This document shows, piece by piece, positions 37,904 to 47,197 of a stretch of DNA of 64,000 bases (position 1 is the first letter of the stretch; every line of letters begins with the position of its first letter). The DNA is taken from the NCBI GenBank assembly GCA_021782915.1, contig JAJXUK010000007.1, forward strand, positions 1 to 64,000, written 5' to 3'. The stretch is from Actinomycetes bacterium. Lineage in GTDB: Bacteria > Actinomycetota > Acidimicrobiia > Acidimicrobiales > RAAP-2. The position numbers were made by a program, and so were the translations under genes. The notes beneath the pieces are model-generated. The model searched no databases, had not been told where the DNA came from, and was given only the letters and a program-made list of their open reading frames with translations.

Positions 37904-38256
37904 AAGCTGATCACCGCCGCGCCCTCGTGACCCCAGCGAAGGAACACGTCACGCGCAAAGTCCAGGCGCACGCCACGCTCCAGTAGCGCCGCCTCCACGT
38001 CGTTGGCCCGCGCCACGTTGATGCACGCGCTGATCATGACCCCGCGCTGTGCGAGCTCGCTGATCTGCTCGCGGAAGGCCTCACGGATCTCGCCGTCGTC
38101 GCGAGCCGTGAGCACAGCCTGGGCCGGGCCGAACACGAACACCTCGACCTCGACGCCGGCGTCGGGAGCGCCCTGGCGCATGCGCTCGGACACGGCCACG
38201 CCGGTGCGCAGCGACGCGTCGTCGTCGTGAAAGATGAAGACCGCGGTCTTGGCCAC
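37900..38256 (-). CDS. DsrE-family protein
   Basis: VEVFVFGPAQAVLTA...GVMISACINVARANDVEAALLERGVRLDFARDVFLRWGHEGAAVISF. Confidence 0.65.
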   Translation of the reverse strand: MAKTAVFIFHDDDASLRTGVAVSERMRQGAPDAGVEVEVFVFGPAQAVLTARDDGEIREAFREQISELAQRGVMISACINVARANDVEAALLERGVRLDFARDVFLRWGHEGAAVISF

Positions 38257-38373
38257 GTCGTCCTCCTCGCTCGTGGGCCACGGTGACTCTCACCGGGCTC
38301 CGCACCACTCCCCCGACAGGCCAGTCTGCCAGGTCGACGCGCCAGCCGGGCCGCGTGCGCAGCTGCGCTCAGC

Positions 38374-38919
38374 TCAGGACGGCCCCAGCAGTCCGCGCGA
38401 CACGAGCGCGCCGACGATGTCTGCCACGGCGGCCTCGGGGCTGTGCTGCACGCCCACGCGCACCTCGGGCGAGGTCGGAGCCTCGTAGGGCGAATCGATC
38501 CCGGTGAAGTTGAGAAGGCGGCCCTCGCGCGCGGCCCGGTACAGGCCCTTGGTGTCGCGCGCTTCGGCCACCTCGAGCGGGGTGTCGACGTGGACCTCGA
38601 TGAAGGCCCCCTCGGCGAAGAGCGATCTCGCCCGCTGGCGACCCTCGGCGAAGGGCGAGATGGCCGCGACGATGACCACGAGTCCGGCGCTCACCAGGAT
38701 GCGCGCGAGCTCGCTGATGCGTCGGATGCTCTCCACGCGGTCCTCGTCGGTGTAGCCCAGGTCCCGGTTGAGCCCGCGACGGATCTCGTCACCGTCCACG
38801 CTGTAGACGGCGACCGCGTGCTGGCGCAGCGCGACCTCGAGTCGCGCGGCGATCGTCGACTTGCCGGCCCCGGAGAGCCCGGTGAACCAGACGACGAAGC
38901 CGTCTCGAAGCGGGCTCAT
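38374..38919 (-). CDS. cysC: Adenylyl-sulfate kinase
   Basis: VVWFTGLSGAGKSTIA, VDGDEIRRGLNRDLGYTDEDRVESIRRISELARIL; FTGIDSPYEAPTSPEV. Confidence 0.93.
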   Translation of the reverse strand: MSPLRDGFVVWFTGLSGAGKSTIAARLEVALRQHAVAVYSVDGDEIRRGLNRDLGYTDEDRVESIRRISELARILVSAGLVVIVAAISPFAEGRQRARSLFAEGAFIEVHVDTPLEVAEARDTKGLYRAAREGRLLNFTGIDSPYEAPTSPEVRVGVQHSPEAAVADIVGALVSRGLLGPS

Positions 38920-38951
38920 CTTCTCACTCGACACAAGGGGCCAGTGTACGC

Positions 38952-39950
38952 TCAGCGCCGCGTCAGTCGGCCCACGGCCCGCAGCACCCGCACGGGAGTG
39001 CTCGTGCGCAGACGCTCGAAGTCGGCTCGGGTCAGGGCCAGGTCTCGGGCGAGCTCGTCGGACTGGGCGCGCAGGGCACCGTTGCCGGCCACCAGCTCGG
39101 CGATCGTGGCGTCGCGCTCGCTCACACTGGCTTCGCGCTCGGCCACCAGGAGCCGGCGCTCCTCGAGCAGCGCCAGCTCCCACCAGCTCGGCTCCGGGCA
39201 CGGGGCCGAAAAGTGCGCGTGCACGCCGCTCAGTGCCCGCAGGTGCTCGTGCAGCTCAGCAATCTCGGCCGGGGCCTCGGTGCGCCGGTCCCCACCCACG
39301 GGCGCGGTGTTGCGTCGCAGATCGGGATTCACCCGACTCAGCGCGCCCGCCAGGTCGGGCGCAGTGAGCTGTCCCCAGTCGCGCAGCGCCGCGCCCAGGG
39401 GCCCGAGGACGTCCTCGGGACGCTCGACGAGCTCGGAGTAGTTGCAGGCCACGACCGGCAGCCCCCGCATGCCCGCCACCGCGGCCCGGTTGAAGGCCGC
39501 CCACAGGGCCAGTCCCGTCAGCACCGGGATCGCGTCGCGCCGTGCGAGCGACCACGCCACCTCGAGCGGGTCGCGCACGATGAAGACGCCCGCCATCTGC
39601 TCCGCTGCCGCCTGGCGCCACAGGTCGGCCAGCACGCACACGCGCGGGTCCTTCATCACGAAGGCCCTCGTCGGGTACAGCTCCTCGAGCAGGCCCCGGG
39701 CACGCTCGAGGTCCTCAGCGCGCAGCCAGCCCTCGCCGAGCAGCGGCGGGCTGTCCCAGCGCCCACCCAGGCGCGCAAGGATCTCGTCGTTGAGCGCCAC
39801 GATGGGCAGCTGCTCGAAGTAGCCCTCCGGATTGCCCTCGTCGGCGGGCATCAGCGTCTCGGGCCGGCCCGCGTCAAGGCCCAGGCCCACCAGCGTCGCC
39901 GCGAGCACCGAAGTGCCCGAGCGGTGCATGCCGAAGACCGAAACTCCCAC
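38952..39950 (-). CDS. Sulfotransferase-family protein with C-terminal coiled coil
   Basis: MGVSVFGMHRSGTSVLAATLVGLGLDAG (PAPS P-loop-like), VMKDPRVCVL. Confidence 0.8.
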   Translation of the reverse strand: MGVSVFGMHRSGTSVLAATLVGLGLDAGRPETLMPADEGNPEGYFEQLPIVALNDEILARLGGRWDSPPLLGEGWLRAEDLERARGLLEELYPTRAFVMKDPRVCVLADLWRQAAAEQMAGVFIVRDPLEVAWSLARRDAIPVLTGLALWAAFNRAAVAGMRGLPVVACNYSELVERPEDVLGPLGAALRDWGQLTAPDLAGALSRVNPDLRRNTAPVGGDRRTEAPAEIAELHEHLRALSGVHAHFSAPCPEPSWWELALLEERRLLVAEREASVSERDATIAELVAGNGALRAQSDELARDLALTRADFERLRTSTPVRVLRAVGRLTRR

Positions 39951-39996
39951 GCAGGCAACCTACTCGTCCGTCACCCGCCGCCCGTAGTGCGTGAGC

Positions 39997-41241
39997 TCAC
40001 GGCGCGATCCACAGGACCAGGCCCAGGCCCGCGATGAACAGGCCCAGCGAGACCGCCACGCCCGGCGCGAAGCGCCGCAGGAAGCCTGATCCACCCATGG
40101 CGTAGGCGACCACGCACTTGACCAGCGTGTTGGCACTCACCGCGGCGCCGATCGCCACGAGGGTCCCGCTCAGGCTCAGGGCCCCACGTGCGTACAGGGT
40201 CACCGCGGTGATCGAGCCGCCGTGGGCGTCGCCCAGCCCGGCCAGGGCGACCGCCAGCACCACCCCGCGCGCCCCGAAGTGCGCCGCCGCCCAGCGCGCC
40301 ACGAGGAGCGTCGCGCTGATGATGCCGGCCAGGCTCAGGGCCGGCACGAGGGTGATGACCCGCGACGGCGTCGGGTGCACGGCCGCGGCTCTCTCGCGCG
40401 GGCCGCGCCGACGAATGCGCGATGAGAGCGCCCCCACCCCCAGACCAAGCGCGCCGAGGGCGCAGGCAACGAGGATCCGCGCACCAACCGGCGCGCTCAG
40501 GGCGGTGATGATCACCGCGAGCTCGACGAAGGTCGCCACGCTGGCCCCGAGGGCCCCCGAGACTGCCCCCGCGAGGTCCCCGCTCGTGCGGGCACGACGC
40601 GCCATCGAGGCCGTGGTCGCCACCGCGGAGACGAAGCCGCCCGCGAGTCCGGCCACGCGCAGCCCGCGCCGCGCGCCCAGCACCCGCACGGCGATGTAGC
40701 CGATCCAGGAGACGCCCGTCACGGCCACCACGATGAACCAGATCCGCGCGGGGTTGAAGATGCCGTAGGGCCCGAGATCCCGATGCGGCAGCAGCGGCAG
40801 GACGACGAAGGCGCCGATGAGGAACTTGAGGGCGTCCTCGATCTCCGCGTCGCTCAGGACCTCGGAGACGAATCGGTGCAGGCGCGCCTTGCCCATGAGC
40901 AGCACCACCACCACCAGGCCCAGCGCCACGGCGAGGGTCGCGTCGCGCCAGGCGAGCACGCCGAGCAGGTAGGTGGCCAGTGCGGCGACCTCGGTGGTGG
41001 TGCCGGGATCGGTCTCGTTGGTGCGCCGATACCCCGCGACGACGAGCGCGCCCACGCCGGCCAGGCCCACGGCGACCGCCGCTCCACCGGCTTGAGCCGC
41101 CAGGGCTCCGACCAGTCCGAGCAGGGTGAAGGTGCGGATGCCGTAGGCGAGGCGCGCCGGGCCCGACTGGCTGCGCTCGCGCTCCAGGCCGATCACCAGA
41201 CCGGCCGCCAACGCGGAGACGTAGATGCTCAGGTGCGCCAC
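39997..41241 (-). CDS. MgtC/DUF4010-family membrane protein
   Basis: AAGLVIGLERERSQ, IRTFTLLGLVGALAA; GTG start. Confidence 0.8.
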   Translation of the reverse strand: MAHLSIYVSALAAGLVIGLERERSQSGPARLAYGIRTFTLLGLVGALAAQAGGAAVAVGLAGVGALVVAGYRRTNETDPGTTTEVAALATYLLGVLAWRDATLAVALGLVVVVLLMGKARLHRFVSEVLSDAEIEDALKFLIGAFVVLPLLPHRDLGPYGIFNPARIWFIVVAVTGVSWIGYIAVRVLGARRGLRVAGLAGGFVSAVATTASMARRARTSGDLAGAVSGALGASVATFVELAVIITALSAPVGARILVACALGALGLGVGALSSRIRRRGPRERAAAVHPTPSRVITLVPALSLAGIISATLLVARWAAAHFGARGVVLAVALAGLGDAHGGSITAVTLYARGALSLSGTLVAIGAAVSANTLVKCVVAYAMGGSGFLRRFAPGVAVSLGLFIAGLGLVLWIAP

Positions 41242-41364
41242 GGCCCTCCTCGAGCGGCTCGCCACGGCTGGCCTCGGGGGCCACTCGCCCCCATGACCCG
41301 ACGCTATCGCGCGCAGAGCCAATACCAAGTGGACAACTAGGGATTGGCGTCGTACCGTGGGCCT

Positions 41365-42072
41365 ATGAGTGGCGCACGACGATCCTGGCTCGTGGCCCTC
41401 GTCATCGTGCTGATGGGCGCGTCCTTCGCGGCTGGCTACGCCAGCCATCGCAGTCCCGGCACGACCCCGAGCACCACTTCGCCCACCACGAGCACCCCGC
41501 CGGCGACCTCGACCAGTTCCGGGGACGCGACGTGGATGTCGCTGTTCCCGGAGCCGGCCAGTGCCACGCGCTACGCGAGCCCGACGGGCGTCGCCGTCGC
41601 CTTCGCACGCCACGTGCTGAAGATGGCCAGCCCCGTGGCCCGGGCCTTCCAGCAGGGCGACACCCGCTCGGGCGAGGTGCCCATCCAAGCGAACGCCACC
41701 GGCCCGGTCAGCACCGTCCTGGTGCGCCAGTTGGCTCGCGACGACTCGTGGTGGGTGCTGGGCGCCATTTGCGGGTCACTGCAGATCGCCACGCCCGAGG
41801 CGTTCTCGACGGTGGCCTCACCACTACGCGTGAGCGGTCGCAGCACGGCCTTCGAGGCCGTCATCAACCTGGCTCTCTACCAGGACGGCTCGAGCACGCC
41901 CCTCGCGACCGGCACCGCGATGGGCGGCTCCATGGGCGAGATGGGCCCCTTCGCGACGAGCCTCAGCTTCTCCGGCGCCACGTCCGCGTACGGCGTGCTG
42001 GTCGTCTACACGCGCTCGGCCAAGGACGGCTCGGTCCTCGAGGCCTCCGCGATCCGCGTCAGGTTCTCCTAG
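41365..42072 (+). CDS. Hypothetical membrane-anchored secreted protein
   Basis: MSGARRSWLVALVIVLMGASFAAGY signal anchor then Ser/Thr/Pro-rich linker. Confidence 0.7.
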   Translation: MSGARRSWLVALVIVLMGASFAAGYASHRSPGTTPSTTSPTTSTPPATSTSSGDATWMSLFPEPASATRYASPTGVAVAFARHVLKMASPVARAFQQGDTRSGEVPIQANATGPVSTVLVRQLARDDSWWVLGAICGSLQIATPEAFSTVASPLRVSGRSTAFEAVINLALYQDGSSTPLATGTAMGGSMGEMGPFATSLSFSGATSAYGVLVVYTRSAKDGSVLEASAIRVRFS

Positions 42073-43330
42073 CCCGCGCGAGGGTCTCGCGCATCCGCCA
42101 GGCCACCAGCACGCCCGAGGCCGCCGTGAGCAGACCCGTGAGCGTCACCGCGTCGGCGAGCGAACTGCGGTCCGCGACGTAGCCGGCCAGCAGCGCGCCC
42201 ACCGCGAAACCCGCGTCACGCCACAGCCGATAGACCCCGATCGCGCTGGCTCGCCAGCTCGGGTGAGCCACGTCGCCCACCGCGGCGAGCAGGGTCGGAT
42301 AGACCAGCGCCGTGCCCGCGCCGAGGCCCACCATGGCCAGCGCCCAGATCCCGAAGGAGTGAGCTCGCGCCACGACGAGGAGGGCCCCGGCCTGCACGAG
42401 CATCCCGCTGACGATGAGCGGCTTGCGTCCCCAGTGATCCGATAGCGCACCGGTGCCCAGCTGGCCGAGGCCCCAGACGGCCGGATAGATCGCGCTCAGC
42501 ACCCCGACGTCGCCCACTCCCAGGCCGGCCTGAGTGAACAGCAACGGAAAGACGCCCCAGGCCACGCCGTCGTTGAGGTTGTTGACGAGCCCCGCCTGAC
42601 TGACCGCCGAGAGCGAGCGCTCCGACAGACTCGTGATCCGCAGCACGCGCGCGAGGCTGAGCTCGCCGTGCAGGTGAGCAGGGCCCTGATGCGAGCGCGC
42701 CTCGTCACGCGCGTGCTCCAGGGTCTCACGCACGAAGAGGGTCGAGACTCCCACGCCCAGCCCCGCCACGGCCAGGCCCAGGAAGAACGGGTCCGGGCGC
42801 AGGCCGTTGTGCGCGGCCAGGGCCCCCGTCGCCAGAGCCATCACCGACACCGCCACGTAGCCGGCCGCCTCGTTCAGGCCCATCGCCAGGCCCCGTCGTC
42901 CCGGTCCCACCAGGTCGATCTTCATGATGACCGTCGTGGACCACGTGAGGCCCTGGCTGACTCCCAGCAGCACGTTGGCCACGATGATCCATCCCCACGA
43001 GGGTCCCCAGCCCAGCAGCAGCGGGATCGGCAGGGCCACGAGCCAGCCCGCCACCAGGACCGGCTTGCGCCCGAGCCGCTCGCTCAGCGCACCGGCCACG
43101 AAGTTGGTGGCGGCCTTCACGACGCCAAAGGCGACGATGTAGGTGAGAACCACGCTGTAGGCGCGCAGGTGAAAGACCTGCACGGCGATCAGCGGCACGA
43201 CCGTGCGCTCCTGACCCAGCATCGAGCCCACCAGGGCGTTCACCCCCACCAGGAGCATGAACTGCGCCAGATTCGCCCGCAGACCATGCGAGCGAGTTCG
43301 AAGGACACCTGCACCAGCGGGGGATAGCAT
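42059..43330 (-). CDS. MFS transporter
   Basis: 12 TM; GALSERLGRKPVLVAG and GALSDHWGRKPLIVSG. Confidence 0.88.
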   Translation of the reverse strand: MLSPAGAGVLRTRSHGLRANLAQFMLLVGVNALVGSMLGQERTVVPLIAVQVFHLRAYSVVLTYIVAFGVVKAATNFVAGALSERLGRKPVLVAGWLVALPIPLLLGWGPSWGWIIVANVLLGVSQGLTWSTTVIMKIDLVGPGRRGLAMGLNEAAGYVAVSVMALATGALAAHNGLRPDPFFLGLAVAGLGVGVSTLFVRETLEHARDEARSHQGPAHLHGELSLARVLRITSLSERSLSAVSQAGLVNNLNDGVAWGVFPLLFTQAGLGVGDVGVLSAIYPAVWGLGQLGTGALSDHWGRKPLIVSGMLVQAGALLVVARAHSFGIWALAMVGLGAGTALVYPTLLAAVGDVAHPSWRASAIGVYRLWRDAGFAVGALLAGYVADRSSLADAVTLTGLLTAASGVLVAWRMRETLARARRT

Positions 43331-43350
43331 TCAAGTATTATATTGAATGC
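43327..43350. promoter_or_regulatory. Candidate ArsR-type operator
   Basis: Perfect inverted repeat GCATTCAA-GTATTATA-TTGAATGC between divergent MFS and ArsR-rhodanese genes. Confidence 0.65.
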
Positions 43351-43377
43351 CGGAACAACCTCGTCGTAAGGAGACTT

Positions 43378-44052
43378 GTGCGCGCTCGCGAGGCCAAGGA
43401 CCAGCTCTACGAGCAGTTCGCGCGCACGGCCAAGGCCCTGGCCAGCCCGCGGCGCATCGAGTTGCTGGAACTGCTCGCCCAGGGAGAGCAGAGCGTGGAC
43501 GTGCTGGCCTCGCGCGGCAATCTCAGCGTCGCCAACGCCTCGGCGCACCTGCAGGTTCTGCGCGCGGCGCGCCTGGTCCAAACCCGACGCGTCGGTTCCC
43601 ACGTGTTCTATCGACTGGCCGACGACGCCGTCGCGGTGCTCATCGTGGCGCTGCGCGACGTGTCGCGCTCGCGCCTCCCCGAAGTCGAGGAGATCGTCGC
43701 CGACTACTTCCGCACGCGCGACGCCCTGGAGCCGCTCTCGCGCCAGCAACTGCTCGAGCGCCAGCGACGCGGCGACGTGATCGTGCTCGACGTGCGCCCG
43801 CACGACGAGTTCGCCGCGGCGCACATCCCGGGCGCGCTCTCGGTGCCCCTGCCCGAGCTGGACAGCCAGTTGGCGGGGCTGCCGGCCGGCCAGATGGTGG
43901 TCGCCTACTGCCGTGGGCCCTACTGCGTGCTCGCGCCCCAGGCCATCGAACGCCTGCGCGCGGCCGGCTTCGAAGCCCGCCGCCTCGAGGACGGCCTGCC
44001 CGAGTGGCGCCTGGCCGGACTGCCCGTCGAACAGGAGAGGAAGACAGAATGA
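43378..44052 (+). CDS. ArsR-type HTH regulator fused to rhodanese domain
   Basis: N-terminal ArsR wHTH; C-terminal rhodanese DVRPHDEFAAAHIPGALSVPL...VVAYCRGPYCVLAPQAIERLRAAGFEARRLEDGLPEW. Confidence 0.9.
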   Translation: MRAREAKDQLYEQFARTAKALASPRRIELLELLAQGEQSVDVLASRGNLSVANASAHLQVLRAARLVQTRRVGSHVFYRLADDAVAVLIVALRDVSRSRLPEVEEIVADYFRTRDALEPLSRQQLLERQRRGDVIVLDVRPHDEFAAAHIPGALSVPLPELDSQLAGLPAGQMVVAYCRGPYCVLAPQAIERLRAAGFEARRLEDGLPEWRLAGLPVEQERKTE

Positions 44053-44399
44053 AGGCACTGATTATCGCCAACGGCCCGGCCTACGGGAGCGAAACGACGT
44101 GGAACGCGCTGCGTCTGGCCGGTTCTCTCGCGCGGCGCGAGCACAACGAGGTGAAGGTCTTCTTCATGGGCGACGCGGTCGTCGCCGCGCTGGCCGGCCA
44201 GAAGGTCCCCGACGGCTACTACCACCTGGACCGCATGGTCCAGGCCGCCGCTCGCCACGGCGCCGAGGTGGGATGCTGCGGCACCTGCCTGGACGCGCGC
44301 GGCATCGCCGACTCCGCGCTCACCCCCGAGGCTCGACGCTCCACGCTCGAAGAGCTCAGCGACTGGACGGAGTGGGCCGACAAGGTCATCACGTTCTGA
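44049..44399 (+). CDS. DsrE-family sulfur-relay-like protein
   Basis: KALIIANGPAYGSETTWNALRLAGSL...VGCCGTCLDARGI. Confidence 0.85.
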   Translation: MKALIIANGPAYGSETTWNALRLAGSLARREHNEVKVFFMGDAVVAALAGQKVPDGYYHLDRMVQAAARHGAEVGCCGTCLDARGIADSALTPEARRSTLEELSDWTEWADKVITF

Positions 44400-44475
44400 A
44401 GGCGTGCAGCGCGCCGAGGTGTAAGGTATACTGACAATAGTTGAGCAGTTACCTAACACGATGGAGGTGTGACCA

Positions 44476-44895
44476 ATGCTGATGCTCACTGATCCCATCC
44501 GTCAGTGGAACCGCCTGTTCGATCAGGGCGAGGGTCCCAGCGCGACGATGGACGCCTATCGCCAGGGCGACGTGATCACGATGGTGTTCGACCTGCCTGG
44601 CGTGGACCCGTCCCAGATCGACGTGCAGATCGAGCAGGGCGAGTTGCGACTGACCGCGCGTCGCAAGACGACGCTGCCCGAGGGGGCGCGCTACATCATC
44701 CGCGAGCGTGCCGACGCGACGATCACGCGCCGGGTCATGCTCGGCGAGGTGCTGGACGTCGAGCACGTGGACGCGGAGTACCGCGATGGCGTGCTGGTCC
44801 TGCGCGTCCCGATGCACGAGAGCGCCAAGGCCCGCAAGGTCACGGTGCGCAGCGCCCAGGACGAGCGCGCGGCGATCAACGTCAGCGCGTCGTGA
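44476..44895 (+). CDS. Hsp20/alpha-crystallin small heat-shock protein
   Basis: Alpha-crystallin domain: VFDLPGVDPSQIDVQIEQGELRLTARRK. Confidence 0.92.
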   Translation: MLMLTDPIRQWNRLFDQGEGPSATMDAYRQGDVITMVFDLPGVDPSQIDVQIEQGELRLTARRKTTLPEGARYIIRERADATITRRVMLGEVLDVEHVDAEYRDGVLVLRVPMHESAKARKVTVRSAQDERAAINVSAS

Positions 44896-45227
44896 GTGCG
44901 CCCCGGCGCGACCAGGGCCCGGCGAGTTCGGCCCTGGTCGCGCCGCACTGGCGCGTGCGCCTCTCGAATCCCGACGAGCCCCTCTACACGATGGCCGTGG
45001 TGAGCGAGTTGTTGGGCGCGAGCCACCAGAGCCTGCGACGTCTGGAGGCGGCCCTGGCGATGTCCTCGCCTCGCCCCTCCGGCAACCAGCGCCGCTACAG
45101 CACGCGCGACGTGGAGCGACTTGGTGCGGCCTGGGAACTGGCCGAACGGGGCTTCTCGCCTCAGAACGTCGCACGAATCCTCGCCCAGGATCACTTGAGT
45201 TCAGGAGTGCCCGGCGAGACCTCCTAG
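44892..45227 (+). CDS. HspR-like MerR-family regulator
   Basis: LYTMAVVSELLGASHQSLRRLEAALAMSSPRPSGNQRRYSTRDVERL; coupled to hsp20. Confidence 0.85.
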   Translation: MSAPRRDQGPASSALVAPHWRVRLSNPDEPLYTMAVVSELLGASHQSLRRLEAALAMSSPRPSGNQRRYSTRDVERLGAAWELAERGFSPQNVARILAQDHLSSGVPGETS

Positions 45228-45477
45228 GGCTGCGTGAAGCGCAGAGGGCCCTGAGTCCTCATAGGGCACCGACGCACCAGCCCGGCTTGGGCGTAGCAGT
45301 GGCGCGTGTGATCCCCGCTCGCGCTCCGGCGCCGGAACGTGACCAGCGTCGTGCGTTGCTCGATCGCACGCCCCTCGTGTCGCTGAGGGTCCGGGCCGTG
45401 TGAGACGCGGTGGTCCTCGACTCGCACACGACGGGCCGAGTCCGAAATCTCAGTTCGCGCGTCCCTACACTGAGGCG

Positions 45478-46071
45478 ATGTCCGCAACTCGGATGGAGGC
45501 ATTCAGTGACGGCGTGATCGCCATCGTGATCACCGTGATGGTCCTCTCGCTGCGCCTGCCTCCGGGCGAGCACTTCTCGGCCCTGCGCCACACCTACCCG
45601 TCGTTGCTCGCCTACGTGCTGAGCTTCGTCTACCTCGGCATCTACTGGAACAACCACCATCACCTGCTGCGCACCGTACGACGCGTCAGCGGCGCAATGC
45701 TCTGGAGCAATCTGAACCTGCTGTTCTGGCTGTCGCTGTTTCCCTTCGGCACCGCCTGGATGTCCTCGACTCACTTCGCGAGCGATCCCGTGGCCGCCTA
45801 CGGGGTGATCCTGGCCCTGGCCGCGCTGGGCTACACCGTCCTGCAGCACTTCGTCATCGTCTCCCAGCGCCCGGACACCTCGCTACAGGAGCTGCTCGGG
45901 CGGGACCTCAAGGGCAAGCTGTCCCTAATCGCCTACCTCGCCTCGATCCCCGTGGCACTGGCGTGGAACTGGGGCGGTGTCGGGATCTTCGTCGCGGTCG
46001 CCGTCGCGTGGCTGGTGCCCGACCGGCGCATCGAGCACTACCTCGACCACCACGCACCGCCGAGCGAGTAG
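45478..46071 (+). CDS. TMEM175-family (DUF1211) potassium channel-like protein
   Basis: MSATRMEAFSDGVIAIVITVMVLSLRLP (FSD motif). Confidence 0.9.
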   Translation: MSATRMEAFSDGVIAIVITVMVLSLRLPPGEHFSALRHTYPSLLAYVLSFVYLGIYWNNHHHLLRTVRRVSGAMLWSNLNLLFWLSLFPFGTAWMSSTHFASDPVAAYGVILALAALGYTVLQHFVIVSQRPDTSLQELLGRDLKGKLSLIAYLASIPVALAWNWGGVGIFVAVAVAWLVPDRRIEHYLDHHAPPSE

Positions 46072-46081
46072 GTCGCCTCGA

Positions 46082-47035
46082 CTACGGACCCGTCCCCTCG
46101 CCCACCACGCGCCAGAGTCCCTTCACCTGGGCCAGTGTGACGAAGCTCGAGGAGTTCTGGGTCACGGGATACGCCCGGTGTCGCACAAGCACCATGACCG
46201 CGGCACTGGCCGTCGCCGGCACCGAGCCGCTGTAGCCGCCGTAGCCGCCGTCGGCGTTCAAACACCAGTGCGTGCCAACGCGATACGCCACCACGTTCAA
46301 CACCCACTCGGTGCCGCTGGGCACCGTGGCCGGCGTCAGCTTCTTGGCCGCGTAGTAGGCGCTGATGGCGCGCAGCACGTCACCCGAGACGTGCCGCGTG
46401 GGCCAGCTGCTCGGCCCCGTGCACACGAGCACCGTGCCACGGCTGATGGCGGCCGTGGCGTAGGTGTCACGCACACTGGCACGCCAGGAGGAGACGCCCA
46501 CGAGCTGACCCATCCCCGAAATCGGGCCCCGGCACTGGGCGAGCCTGCCCAGCAGCGAAGTCGACGCCGACAAGCCGGGCGAGAGGGCGCCTCCGAGGCT
46601 CACCGCCACTCGCGCGGCGCGCCGCTCCACGCCGGGGGTGCAGTAGTACTGAGCGAGCAGCGCGTAGGCGCTCGCCCGTGGTGCCAGGCTGAGCCTCGGG
46701 CTAGCCGATCGGGCCACGAAGGGGCTGGCCGTTGCGCTGTAGCGAACTCTCAGCGCCGTGCCGGTCGTGTCGCGCAGGAACACACTGGGCGCACCGCTGA
46801 GCACACAGGCCGCCGCCGAGCGGTTCTGCACCCGCAGCACAACGGCGCGCTCGGCGCTGGCCAGGCTGGGCGCGCGAACCACCGAGAGACTGAGCGCAGT
46901 GCTCGTGCACGCCGGGGGAACCGCGGCCCCCGAGGGCTCGCTGGCACCGGGGGCCACAAGACTGCCCAGGCCCAGAGAGCAGACCACCAGGGCGGCCCGC
47001 CCGGGCCCGCGTAGGAGAGAAACCCGTGTCATCAC
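46082..47035 (-). CDS. Secreted DUF4232-like protein
   Basis: Signal peptide; CTSTALSLSVVRAP...LRVQNRSAAACVLSGAPSVFLRDTTG. Confidence 0.65.
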   Translation of the reverse strand: MMTRVSLLRGPGRAALVVCSLGLGSLVAPGASEPSGAAVPPACTSTALSLSVVRAPSLASAERAVVLRVQNRSAAACVLSGAPSVFLRDTTGTALRVRYSATASPFVARSASPRLSLAPRASAYALLAQYYCTPGVERRAARVAVSLGGALSPGLSASTSLLGRLAQCRGPISGMGQLVGVSSWRASVRDTYATAAISRGTVLVCTGPSSWPTRHVSGDVLRAISAYYAAKKLTPATVPSGTEWVLNVVAYRVGTHWCLNADGGYGGYSGSVPATASAAVMVLVRHRAYPVTQNSSSFVTLAQVKGLWRVVGEGTGP

Positions 47036-47197
47036 GAGACCGGACCTTTCCGCCCCCGCAATCTCCAGTAATACCGCGCAATTGCCGAATCGTCAATTCC
47101 GGCGTGTAACAAGGGTCAACGCGAGCCAACGCATCGAGCGTGCCCGCAGCGCACGCGACACGAGTTGAATCCTCGCACCACGCGGCGACGTGTGAGG

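Noticed and set aside
44420-44475. HAIR element (CTTGAGT-N7-ACTCAAG) upstream of hsp20
   Set aside because: Only a partial TTGAG half-site visible; no proper inverted repeat
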